47,164 nucleotides of DNA from Candidatus Woesearchaeota archaeon (GTDB lineage: Archaea; Nanobdellota; Nanobdellia; Woesearchaeales; JAIPIC01): positions 1 through 47,164 of the forward strand of contig JAIPIC010000007.1 in the NCBI GenBank assembly GCA_021734865.1, read 5' to 3'. The notes under the pieces are model-generated. The model saw nothing but the letters and a program-made list of their open reading frames with translations, made no database searches and was not told where the DNA came from. The translations under genes and the position numbers were made by a program. How positions within the stretch are numbered: position 1 is the first letter of the stretch; every line of letters begins with the position of its first letter. Positions 25,947-34,278 of this stretch are shown piece by piece.

Positions 25947-26090
25947 ATGAACTGCAAGATATGTGACAAAATTCTCCAGAACGGTGAGGCGATTATGTGC
26001 AGTTCCTGCGTTGGCTTCATCGAATGGAAATATGGTAGCCTTGAGAAATTCGAAAAAATCCGAAACGGGGAGGTAAAGAAAGATGAATAA
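25947..26090 (+). CDS. 47-residue zinc-ribbon protein
   Basis: The peptide MNCKICDKILQNGEAIMCSS continues CVGFIEWKYGS and ends VKKDE. Two pairs, C-x2-C at 3-6 and C-x2-C at 18-21, form a probable one-zinc ribbon. ATG 25947 follows AGGGTGA by 4-5 nt; a GTG at 25938 in the same frame is an alternative start. The last codons overlap the pilin gene (GATGAATAA), so translation is coupled to the transfer genes. It may be a small regulator or assembly factor of the pilus operon; no family name can be given. Confidence 0.65.
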   Translation: MNCKICDKILQNGEAIMCSSCVGFIEWKYGSLEKFEKIRNGEVKKDE

Positions 26091-26403
26091 AGCACTATTG
26101 GTGATGCTCTTGCTGTTGTCTTTGCCTATGGTTCTAGCTGTTGATTTTGATGAGGACATCAGCGAAGAAGACAAAGCAACTTTTGACAACATTCTTGAGC
26201 CTGTGATGAAGATCTATAACTTCATCAAGTATTCAGCAACTGTCCTTGCTGTAGTCTTTTTGGTCTTTGCTGGTGTGACCTTTATCATGTCTGGCAACGA
26301 TCAGGCAAAAAGAGAATCTGCAAAGATGATGGGGACATACATCGTGATTGGACTGATTATAATCTGGGTTGCTCCATTGATAGTCCAATACTTGGTAGGA
26401 TGA
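26083..26403 (+). CDS. VirB2/TrbC-like conjugative pilin
   Basis: The 106-residue protein has a signal peptide (MNKALLVMLLLLSLPMVLAV, cleavage probably after about residue 19-20), a short acidic stretch, and two transmembrane helices (about 47-67 and 82-104) separated by a basic loop SGNDQAKRESAKMM. This is the layout of VirB2/TrbC pilins and of the archaeal DNA-transfer pilins (CedA1/TedC type), which pack as paired helices in the conjugative pilus. It is followed by a large polytopic protein in a 4-bp overlap and later a VirB4 ATPase, the minimal set of archaeal conjugation-like machines. Confidence 0.72.
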   Translation: MNKALLVMLLLLSLPMVLAVDFDEDISEEDKATFDNILEPVMKIYNFIKYSATVLAVVFLVFAGVTFIMSGNDQAKRESAKMMGTYIVIGLIIIWVAPLIVQYLVG

Positions 26404-28436
26404 ACATGGCTGGAAAAATTCTTTTTTCTTTTTTTGTTCTGTTTCTATTAGCTCAAACTGTAATAGGATTTGATTGTTCAACTATTGACAAAACAGAAGA
26501 TTGTCTTGAACTCAATTCTGTGGACGAAAACCTGATTGCAAATCTTATCTATACAGAATATCTTGATCCTAATCATGGTTTTATCAGTCAATACAATTCA
26601 AATATTGAAGTCACATCAGCACCTAGTGGCTCGAGCTTTCATTACAAAGGTGTCATCCAGTCAACTTGGTTTTCCTTGCTAACAATTGAACCCTCAATTT
26701 TGTTTGAGAACAAGTTATATGTGCCATCTCAATCAAAAGTTAGGACTGAATATGGATACAATATCAAAGTTCCTGAGAATTATTACAGCAACTACAAACG
26801 TGATGGAAGGACATGCAAGATACTTTATTCCTTGAACAGCCAGCAGGATTTTGTCAGTGTATATGATGATAATTCTTTGGAAGGCACAGGCAAATTAGTC
26901 ACTGTATCAATTGATGATGATTCAACAATAAAAGCAGTCCTTCAAATTCAGGCAACAATTAAACAAAGAGAATACAGATGGGACAGGTACTGTTGCAGAC
27001 GATATGATGGAAGATGCATTAAATACTGTTATGATTGTGATTACTACAGTACATCTTACAAAACAGACAGTTTGACAATTGAAAGAACACAAGAAGTTTT
27101 CAGTTATGATCATCAGCCAGTATCTGATTTTGAAATAATAAGTCAATATTATGGTTCATACAAAGGAAAACTGACAAAAGACAACCAGACCTCTGTAGAA
27201 TTAGCTTTTCAGAACAGTTATTTTAATGAACATGAATTTGAATATGGAGCAAATTTCACAAATAAGCCATATTATCTCCTGCAACTTACAGCAAGGAGAA
27301 TTAATGACAAAGACTATCAAAATCTGATCAATGATAATTACACCTTCTTTATCAAAGACATATCTGGATGCTCTATTGAATACTCTGATTTCTTTTCAAT
27401 AGGCACAAAAGATTGCATATACAATCTTCAAGAAGAAAATGTCGATAAAATACAAACAACAGGATTCTCTGAATCATGGAATCTGCTTCTTAAAATTGTA
27501 ATATTCATTTTCATCAACTACATAATCTACATAGCAATCAAGAAAAGCTGGGGCAAGGTTCTCATTCCAATAACTGTAATTATGCTTGCAGTTCCTCTTG
27601 TATCAGCTGAAGAATGCGGTCTTACAAATCTGGCATCATGCATCCCTGAAAAGATGTATGATTTCTTCATTGATCTATTGAATGCTCCACTTCAACCACT
27701 ATTATGGCTAGTTAGGACACTACTTGAAACACCACCTGAAACAGATATGTTCCATGGAATATGGGCAATAATACTTTACTGTATATCCATGTTCTATGGT
27801 CTGTTATTCATCTATTCAGGATTCCAGTTCCTTTTCTCAGGTCATAATGTCATCAAAAGAGAGATTGCAAAAGACTGGCTCAAGAACACAGTCATAATGA
27901 TAGTACTTGTCAATGCTTCATTTTATCTGTACAAACTGGTATTGGAATTAGGATCAGTCCTTACAACATCAGTCCTTTCAATGGTTGATGAGCACTTCTT
28001 CCTTATTACAGCAGACAATATTGTAAATATTGGACTTGAATTCCTCTTCATCACTTTCTATGTGCTTACATTATTCCTGACAGTATTCTTCCTGATAATA
28101 AGATACTTGGTTGTAGCTTTTGGAGTAATCTTTGTGCCAATTGGAATATTTTGTTATTTCATCCCACCATTAAGAAGCTATGGCAGGTTGACATTAAACA
28201 TTTTGGGCATGTTCACATTCATAACATTTCTTGATGCAATAATTATCCTTGCTTGTTCAATGCTTATAGAAATCCCATTATTTGAAAACATCAAGATACT
28301 TGTCATGATCTGCTGTTTCAGTATAGTCAATCTCCTATTCATAATCCTGACAAAGCATGTAATCGGGAAGAGTTCAATATCTGACTCTGGAGAGAAAGTT
28401 GCTGAAGCAGTGAAGTATATCGCTATGTTCGCTTGA
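26400..28436 (+). CDS. VirB6-like polytopic membrane protein of transfer system
   Basis: The 678-residue protein has a signal peptide (about 1-24), a large N-terminal extracellular domain (about 25-355) with a cysteine-tyrosine-rich patch RYCCRRYDGRCIKYCYDCDY near 198-217, then about eight transmembrane segments from residue 360 (LLKIVIFIFINYIIYIA) to 670. The membrane half fits the VirB6/TrbL or CedA role, forming the inner-membrane channel for DNA. The C-terminal helices are separated by short loops as in CedA. It starts in an ATGA overlap with the pilin; a second ATG at 26406 is also possible. The ectodomain is not known to me and may contact the recipient surface. Confidence 0.68.
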   Translation: MNMAGKILFSFFVLFLLAQTVIGFDCSTIDKTEDCLELNSVDENLIANLIYTEYLDPNHGFISQYNSNIEVTSAPSGSSFHYKGVIQSTWFSLLTIEPSILFENKLYVPSQSKVRTEYGYNIKVPENYYSNYKRDGRTCKILYSLNSQQDFVSVYDDNSLEGTGKLVTVSIDDDSTIKAVLQIQATIKQREYRWDRYCCRRYDGRCIKYCYDCDYYSTSYKTDSLTIERTQEVFSYDHQPVSDFEIISQYYGSYKGKLTKDNQTSVELAFQNSYFNEHEFEYGANFTNKPYYLLQLTARRINDKDYQNLINDNYTFFIKDISGCSIEYSDFFSIGTKDCIYNLQEENVDKIQTTGFSESWNLLLKIVIFIFINYIIYIAIKKSWGKVLIPITVIMLAVPLVSAEECGLTNLASCIPEKMYDFFIDLLNAPLQPLLWLVRTLLETPPETDMFHGIWAIILYCISMFYGLLFIYSGFQFLFSGHNVIKREIAKDWLKNTVIMIVLVNASFYLYKLVLELGSVLTTSVLSMVDEHFFLITADNIVNIGLEFLFITFYVLTLFLTVFFLIIRYLVVAFGVIFVPIGIFCYFIPPLRSYGRLTLNILGMFTFITFLDAIIILACSMLIEIPLFENIKILVMICCFSIVNLLFIILTKHVIGKSSISDSGEKVAEAVKYIAMFA

Positions 28437-29433
28437 ATGTTTCTAAAATTTCAGAATCACCAAATACAACAAACATCGATTCTTCATATATGAATTGATT
28501 GAAGTTCTGAACAAAATCTGCATCAACATTCTGAAGAAAGGCTTTATTTTTAGTAAATGCAATACAAAATCTTGGAGAGATTGGTAAGAAGTATTCCTGT
28601 TGATTAGTTGATTGGTCATCAGTTTCCAGGACTCCTGAATCAGAAAGAAGAAATGGAACTTCAGTTTGATTTACCAATAATGAATATGTCCTTTCATTTA
28701 ATTTAGTTATGTTCTCAAAATTATCTCTAGATTCCTTATTAATAATAAATATACTATGTGATTCATCTGAATTAAATACCTTATTAAACATCGTTCGGAA
28801 CTTTTCCACCGTAGATTTAATCGCATAAGGATTATTTTTTAATGAATCAATCCTATAATCTGGATTTTTTTTCTTAAAACGCATGAAATCTATATACAAT
28901 TTTCTTCGTTCTTTGGAATTCTTATTAGGGTAATCATGTTTAATCAATTCTTTAAAATCAATGTTGGATTTACGAATATCCTCGATTAATTCTTTTTCAA
29001 AATCTGTGGGAAATTCTTGAGAATATTTCCCAAAATCCTCTTTAAATTTTCTTGTTCTAAGATGTTGTATGATGAAAAACTCTTTTAATAGAATTAATTC
29101 ATCTTCTGTAGGAGAATAATTATGATCATGGTTAATCTTATCTATAATTGGTGCATTCTTAGACTCAAGAGATGACAGATTATCCTCTAAATCATTATCC
29201 AATAAAGTAAACTTAGGATTAATGATCAATAGATTTTCACATTCTTCTTTTATCTGATTTAAAGACTTTAAAGAATAGAATCTCTTAATATTGTAATATT
29301 GATTAAGTGATGTAATGTTTCTGTTTTCAATAGCATTATTATTCTTTATTAAATATGAAATTTGATTATCTGTTTCAGAATTCTTAAAATTTCTTAAAGT
29401 GAATGCAGGAATAAAATGATTTTTTCTTGTCAT
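28423..29433 (-). CDS. DUF4238 protein
   Basis: The 336-residue protein starts KNHFIPAFTLRNFKNSETDN, matching the H-x-I/V-P-x-x-x-L-R-x-F block that opens DUF4238, and continues with SSLESKNAPIIDKI and a central helical region with FFIIQHLRTRKFKEDF, as in that family. Function is unknown; members are scattered in accessory regions beside defence genes. The gene is in opposite orientation to the transfer genes and its 3' end overlaps the end of the VirB6-like gene by 14 bp. It pairs with the membrane protein upstream (ATGA overlap), so the two form a separate acquired module. Confidence 0.7.
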   Translation of the reverse strand: MTRKNHFIPAFTLRNFKNSETDNQISYLIKNNNAIENRNITSLNQYYNIKRFYSLKSLNQIKEECENLLIINPKFTLLDNDLEDNLSSLESKNAPIIDKINHDHNYSPTEDELILLKEFFIIQHLRTRKFKEDFGKYSQEFPTDFEKELIEDIRKSNIDFKELIKHDYPNKNSKERRKLYIDFMRFKKKNPDYRIDSLKNNPYAIKSTVEKFRTMFNKVFNSDESHSIFIINKESRDNFENITKLNERTYSLLVNQTEVPFLLSDSGVLETDDQSTNQQEYFLPISPRFCIAFTKNKAFLQNVDADFVQNFNQFIYEESMFVVFGDSEILETFKRT

Positions 29434-30605
29434 CTTTTAATTTTCTGCTTAAGAGAAATTTCCTCCCTAAAATCAGCCAAATTCTTCATTTTTGAATTCG
29501 CAATTTTGTTGAAATCCTTTGAACTAAAACTAGAACAATTATGACGAAGTAATAATATTCTCCGATGTTGTGTTATTACTTTACTTAATCTAGAGACAAC
29601 AGAATCAAGGTCACTTGAATTTATCCTAAAATGAATAAATAAGACTAACATGTGTCTATGTACGGTATTCTGAGAGATCTCTAACATAGCTTTAGTAAAT
29701 TCAAGATAAAATTTACTTATTTGGGAAACATTGTTATTATTCATCAAATGAGTATTAATATGACCTATTGATTTAATGATACTTTCTTCTGGAGACCCGC
29801 CTATTGCAACAGGTACAAGAAGACTCATGAGTTCAGAGTTCAGCCTGATACTAGCATCCCTTCCTAACAATTGTTTTTTTGCTTTCCAATATTTTTTATG
29901 ATTTAGATAATCGAAGCCCTCTGTTTTAATTTCTCTGATGTTCTCTGCTTGAGATAGAGCAATTGAATACTCTTTCTCTGTCTTGCTTAATAGGTTTTTA
30001 GAATCAAGATACTTAGCATAAGTCTCTTTAAAATCAACTAACTCTTTTTTTATTTTCTCAATAAATTTAATTTTAATCTTCTGAGAATCAATAAATTCAA
30101 GATAATGATTCAAATATTGCACTAATTTTTCGTCTGAAAAAATCAATTTATACTGGATATATGGTATAAACAAAGGTATCGTAATCAGAATTAATTCCAT
30201 AAATTCAGTACTCTGTGTTTTTACAGCAAGAGACCCAGTCCATAATCCTAAAAATCCAAATAAGGGCATAACTAACCAGATTAAGTAACTAAACTTATTG
30301 TTGAAGAAATCAGCTACTAAAAAAAGAATTAAATAGCATATAACCATAATAAGAAGATATGTTACTAAATTTAATCCTTCTAATGCAGTGTATATTCCAA
30401 CTACAAATACTAACACTGTAATTAGAAACATTAGAATATTCTTTATGGGCTTAGGTAATTTTAATTCATGGTCTGCATTTATTGAAAAGATACTATATAG
30501 CATAACTCCCACCTTAATCGTAGGACTAAGAAAAATACACCACCAAATAAAGTAAAATAAACCATCCATTTTACTTGGAATGTACCTTGAATATATAATT
30601 TTCAC
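29430..30605 (-). CDS. Membrane protein paired with DUF4238
   Basis: The 391-residue protein has five or so hydrophobic segments in the first 175 residues (about 17-41, 56-75, 79-97, 106-127 and 137-152) and a soluble C-terminal part of about 215 residues with a coiled-coil start (IEKIKKELVDFKETYAKYL) and a helical end rich in H, R and S (HRRILLLRHNCSSFSSK). I do not recognise a family. The end overlaps DUF4238 by 4 bp. A membrane sensor or effector paired with a soluble protein is a common form for abortive-infection systems; that is inference. It lies just upstream of, and divergent from, the VirB4 leader repeat. Confidence 0.55.
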   Translation of the reverse strand: MKIIYSRYIPSKMDGLFYFIWWCIFLSPTIKVGVMLYSIFSINADHELKLPKPIKNILMFLITVLVFVVGIYTALEGLNLVTYLLIMVICYLILFLVADFFNNKFSYLIWLVMPLFGFLGLWTGSLAVKTQSTEFMELILITIPLFIPYIQYKLIFSDEKLVQYLNHYLEFIDSQKIKIKFIEKIKKELVDFKETYAKYLDSKNLLSKTEKEYSIALSQAENIREIKTEGFDYLNHKKYWKAKKQLLGRDASIRLNSELMSLLVPVAIGGSPEESIIKSIGHINTHLMNNNNVSQISKFYLEFTKAMLEISQNTVHRHMLVLFIHFRINSSDLDSVVSRLSKVITQHRRILLLRHNCSSFSSKDFNKIANSKMKNLADFREEISLKQKIKR

Positions 30606-30649
30606 TATTTTAATCCATTTTCAAGTTCTTAACTTTCCTCAATTGTAAT

Positions 30650-30714
30650 GTGTCTAACAAAAGCTAGCACTTCTCCGACATCCCTCTTTATATTATCACA
30701 GCCTAATTTCTATC
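30650..30714 (+). promoter_or_regulatory. Leader repeat, copy 3, with TATA box
   Basis: The stretch TGTCTAAC..GCTAGC..TTCTCCGACATCCCTCTTTATATTA matches copies 1 and 2 in order and spacing and ends at the ATG of the VirB4 gene. This copy has the clearest TATA box (CTCTTTATATTA, about 30684-30695), which fixes the position of the promoter inside the repeat. It also forms the boundary with the inserted minus-strand pair. Confidence 0.6.
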
Positions 30715-33684
30715 ATGGCTTATGAGATTCCACAACAACTTCAACACAAGGAAAAGATCATCTTCGGATTGACATTTTCTCAGTTAGCTTGGGCTACATT
30801 ATTCGGAACCATTGATTTAATCATTCTGACCAATAGCAATTTGACACTTACAGTTAAACTGATTATTGCTATGTTTCCAACAGTTATCGGTATCTTCTTC
30901 ATATTCTTTGACATCAGCAAATGGATGAAAAATTTCTATAATTTCTTCAGGTTCAGAGACGCAGATTTTATGTCAGACAAAATGAAAAGACTGCTTGATA
31001 TTAAGAAAGTAGATAATGATATAATCTACAGTCATAAAGAGATTGCAATCCTTCAGGTAACTCCAATCAATTTCAGTATTAAGACAACAGATGAAAAAGA
31101 GAGTATAATCTATGGATTTCAGAGATTTCTTAATAGCCTTGATTTCCCGATACAGTTCGTTGTCACAACCAATGACCTGAACCTTGATCAGTACCTAAAC
31201 AATCTAAAAAAAAGAGTCAATAATCAGGAACTCTTCAAGGATTTCTCATTGTTTCTGAACAATAATATCCAAAAGAATCAGATGAGGAACAGGTCATTCT
31301 ATTTGGTAATTCCTAAATCCTCTGACTTGGAGATCCAATGTAATATCTGTCAGGAAAGGCTTGAAAGTGTTGGACTCAAGGTTCAAAGGCTGAAAAACAA
31401 ACAGATCCTCAATAATTTGTATTTTTTTTTCAACAGTATTGAAGATGAGAGAGAATCAGAACAAACCGTTGATGATGGTCTGCATTATATCATTGCTCCA
31501 AACAAGATCCATGTAAACATGGATTCATTGGAAATCAACCAGAAGAAATGCAGAATAATCTCATCCAGTGGATTTCCAAGGATGGTTGAATCAGGTTTCC
31601 TTGATAAGATTATATCATCAAATGATGATTTTGACATCTCTATCCATATTGAGCCATTTTCAATAGAATCAATGATGATAATGCTTAATCGGGAACTTCA
31701 AAAGCAAAGGGCAGACCTTTATTCTGAGGAACTCAAGAAATCCATCAATCCATCCCTAGAGATCAAGTACAAAGACACAAGAAAAGTACTCGAAGAGCTA
31801 CAGAAAGGAACCGATAAGCTATTCAATGTCTCCCTCTATTTCAACTGTAAGGGCAAGACTCAAGAAGAACTGGATCTACTGACCAAGAAAGTGGAGTCTG
31901 AGCTTAATTCTATCATGATAGTCCCAAAAATACCCTTATTCCGCCAGATTTCGGGATATAAAGCGATGTTTCCAATAGCCAAGGATGAATTAGGAGTCAA
32001 AAGAAATATTACCACAAAGGCTCTAAGTGCCTTTTTCCCGTTTACAAGCCCATTTTTGACACTTGAGCAGGGTGGAGTAATGTTAGGGCTAAATAAGAAC
32101 AGAGTGCCATTTATTAAGGATATTTTTGGGCTTTCAAACGCTAATGGAGTCATTCTTGCTACATCTGGCTCAGGTAAGAGCTATTTTACAAAGCTCCTGA
32201 TATCAAGACAACTGCTCAATAATACCAAAGTAATGGTCATTGATCCTCAATCTGAATACAATGGTCTGGTTGAACATTGCAATGGAGAACAAGTTACTAT
32301 ATCCAGAACATCCAAGACAATCATAAATCCCCTTGATCTAATGGGACACGATTATATTGAAAAGCGTCTGGCTCTTATGGACTTATTCAAGATAATGTTT
32401 GGTGACCTGACAGAAGTCCAAAAAGCTATTTTGGATAAGGCAATCAACCAAACATACTCCAAGAAAGGAATTAGTGCTGATAGTTACAAGAAGAAAAAAC
32501 CTCCAATCCTAAAAGACCTTTATGATGAACTTGAAAGAATGGATAAAAAAGCAAGCTCTATGGAAAAGATCACATACAGGGCACTTCTTAACAGGCTATA
32601 CATGTACACAGATGGAGTATTTGGTTTCCTTAACAGGCAAAGCTCAATCAAGTTTGAAAAAGACTTTGTGTGTTTCAATATAGGTAATATGCCAAAACAA
32701 GTCAAGCCAATTGTCATGTTCCTCATACTTGACTATGTCTATATGAAAATGAAAGAGTCAAAAGACAGGAAGCTTCTTGTGATTGATGAAGCATGGAGTC
32801 TCCTTGGAAGGGCTGAAGATGCATCCTATATATTTGAAATAGTAAAGACATGCAGGAAGTTCAATCTTGGTCTTCTATTGATCACTCAGGATGTGGCAGA
32901 CCTCATAAATTCCAAAGCAGGACATGCAGTCTTAGCCAATAGCTCTTACTCATTCCTATTAAGACAAAAGCCAGCAGTCATTGATTCAGTTGTAAGAACT
33001 TTCAACTTATCACAAATGGAAAAAGAATACTTGCTTACAGCTACCCAAGGAAAAGGAATCCTGATAATGGATAATGAACATCAAGAATTGGAAGTTGTTG
33101 CATCTCCAAAAGAGCATGAGATAGTAACCACAAATCCAAATGAACAGATAAATGATGCAACAGTTGAAGATGACAGAAAAGATATCAATATCAAACTTGA
33201 TTATAACAAAGGACTCTTTTTTGCAAAAGACCTCACTAGAGAAGAGAAGAATGACCTGAACAATAATGGATATCTTCCTGACAAATTTGTGCCCATTGGA
33301 AAACCAAGACAAGAAGAATGCTGGGTCAAGATGAACAAGGTTGAATCAATAGATCATATATTTTTGGTACAGAATATCAAGATGCATCTCCTTAAAGATT
33401 TCAAAGATATTGAAATCCATATAGTAAACAAACCAGATATAATCTTCAAGACCAAAAAAGGTAAGCAATATGCACTTGAGATAGAGACAGGACATGAGTT
33501 CGGTAAAAGGAAGAAAAAGATCCTAAAGAAATTTCAAGCTGTAAAAGAGGACTGGGGAAAAAGAGTCTTCATTGTCCTTACAAAAAAGAAATACAAAAGC
33601 CATTACAAGAATCTAATCAAAGACATACCGATCCTCGTCAGAACAGACATGACTGCCCTGATCAATAAGCTGAAGAATACATAA
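30715..33684 (+). CDS. PrgI-VirB4 conjugation ATPase with nuclease-like tail
   Basis: Residues 1-85 are a PrgI domain with two membrane helices (PQQLQHKEKIIFGLTFSQLA, then LIIAMFPTVIGIFFIFFDI). Residues about 100-830 are a VirB4/TrbE/CedB ATPase: Walker A ATSGSGKSYFTKLL (about 482-489), Walker B KLLVIDEAWSLLG (about 685-697), then LLLITQDVADL. The last 90 residues are additional: HIVNKPDIIFKTKKGKQYAL leads to EIETGHEFGKRKKK, a D-x(n)-E-x-E/K pattern like a PD-(D/E)XK fold (about 905-930), although the usual final Lys of E-x-K is not in place. The protein powers pilus assembly and DNA movement. Its promoter is leader repeat copy 3. Confidence 0.85.
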   Translation: MAYEIPQQLQHKEKIIFGLTFSQLAWATLFGTIDLIILTNSNLTLTVKLIIAMFPTVIGIFFIFFDISKWMKNFYNFFRFRDADFMSDKMKRLLDIKKVDNDIIYSHKEIAILQVTPINFSIKTTDEKESIIYGFQRFLNSLDFPIQFVVTTNDLNLDQYLNNLKKRVNNQELFKDFSLFLNNNIQKNQMRNRSFYLVIPKSSDLEIQCNICQERLESVGLKVQRLKNKQILNNLYFFFNSIEDERESEQTVDDGLHYIIAPNKIHVNMDSLEINQKKCRIISSSGFPRMVESGFLDKIISSNDDFDISIHIEPFSIESMMIMLNRELQKQRADLYSEELKKSINPSLEIKYKDTRKVLEELQKGTDKLFNVSLYFNCKGKTQEELDLLTKKVESELNSIMIVPKIPLFRQISGYKAMFPIAKDELGVKRNITTKALSAFFPFTSPFLTLEQGGVMLGLNKNRVPFIKDIFGLSNANGVILATSGSGKSYFTKLLISRQLLNNTKVMVIDPQSEYNGLVEHCNGEQVTISRTSKTIINPLDLMGHDYIEKRLALMDLFKIMFGDLTEVQKAILDKAINQTYSKKGISADSYKKKKPPILKDLYDELERMDKKASSMEKITYRALLNRLYMYTDGVFGFLNRQSSIKFEKDFVCFNIGNMPKQVKPIVMFLILDYVYMKMKESKDRKLLVIDEAWSLLGRAEDASYIFEIVKTCRKFNLGLLLITQDVADLINSKAGHAVLANSSYSFLLRQKPAVIDSVVRTFNLSQMEKEYLLTATQGKGILIMDNEHQELEVVASPKEHEIVTTNPNEQINDATVEDDRKDINIKLDYNKGLFFAKDLTREEKNDLNNNGYLPDKFVPIGKPRQEECWVKMNKVESIDHIFLVQNIKMHLLKDFKDIEIHIVNKPDIIFKTKKGKQYALEIETGHEFGKRKKKILKKFQAVKEDWGKRVFIVLTKKKYKSHYKNLIKDIPILVRTDMTALINKLKNT

Positions 33685-33696
33685 CTAGGTGCTGAT

Positions 33697-33816
33697 TTAG
33701 GGGGTCATTATTGGCTGTGTGCGGAGAATATGGCGGTCTTAGGGGGTTATATTGGGGGTCATGAAATTGAAAGATTTTCATAATTTTGATGTGAACATTT
33801 ATATATTATGGCGACC
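33697..33816 (+). promoter_or_regulatory. G-rich direct repeats and promoter
   Basis: The 257 bp after the VirB4 gene hold two G-rich direct repeats, TTAGGGGGTCATTATTGG (33697-33714) and TTAGGGGGTTATATTGG (33739-33755), then CATTTATATATTATGGCG (33796 onward), a strong TATA box followed by the ATGGCGACC motif seen at other promoters here. The repeats are 42 bp apart. They could be operators for the TFB region or iteron-like sites. Confidence 0.5.
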
Positions 33817-33840
33817 TATTACTATTACAGGGGGAATAAA

Positions 33841-33960
33841 ATGAAACAGCATTGGTTAATTTTCAAGGATTTCTGTAACGTATCAGCCAGTGCTCTCCTT
33901 AAATACGTACCAACGACAATGACTACCGTCGGAAGTAATCTTGTTCCAACAAGGGACTGA
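33841..33960 (+). CDS. Possible 39-residue leader or small protein
   Basis: ATG 33841 follows GGGGGAATAAA, an acceptable ribosome binding site, and the frame stays open for 39 residues (MKQHWLIFKDFCNVSASALL and on to TGA 33958). It lies on the transcript predicted from the TATA box at 33797. In-frame ATG 33808, within the ATGGCGACC motif, would make it 50 residues. The peptide matches no family known to me and has no cysteine pairs or membrane helix. It may be a translated leader for the TFB genes or chance. Confidence 0.3.
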   Translation: MKQHWLIFKDFCNVSASALLKYVPTTMTTVGSNLVPTRD

Positions 33961-34024
33961 TACTTATAACAAACAAAACAAATTTTCTTTTTTTCATAAT
34001 AAAAGGCTTTGGAGTTGGTGCAAA

Positions 34025-34273
34025 ATGCTGTTACAAACTAGACCGATACAAACAATTAACAAGATAATATCTGTTAAAGGTAAAGTTTTCTATAGCGATA
34101 GCAGGAGAAGAATTGATCTGAAGAAACCTATACGTGACCTGTTTGAAACAAGCACCGCTGAAGCACTGTATATTATGGAGGTGTGTTTAAGCAAACAGAA
34201 ATTGTTTCAGAGAGTTGATGAGCTTGAAAACAAGAATGTATTGCCAGTATTATTGTATTTCATGAAAAGGTGA
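34025..34273 (+). CDS. 82-residue protein upstream of TFB
   Basis: ATG 34025 is preceded by GGAG and GGTG at moderate spacing and the frame ends at TGA 34271-34273, overlapping the ribosome binding site (AAAGGTGA) of the TFB gene. The protein is basic and probably helical (LKKPIRDLFETSTAEALYIM, then SKQKLFQRVDELENKNVLPV). It contains no motif I recognise; the LYIMEV-x11-RVDELENKN part suggests a small helical DNA- or protein-binding fold. Translational coupling to TFB suggests joint function in transcription. Confidence 0.5.
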   Translation: MLLQTRPIQTINKIISVKGKVFYSDSRRRIDLKKPIRDLFETSTAEALYIMEVCLSKQKLFQRVDELENKNVLPVLLYFMKR

Positions 34274-34278
34274 ATCAA

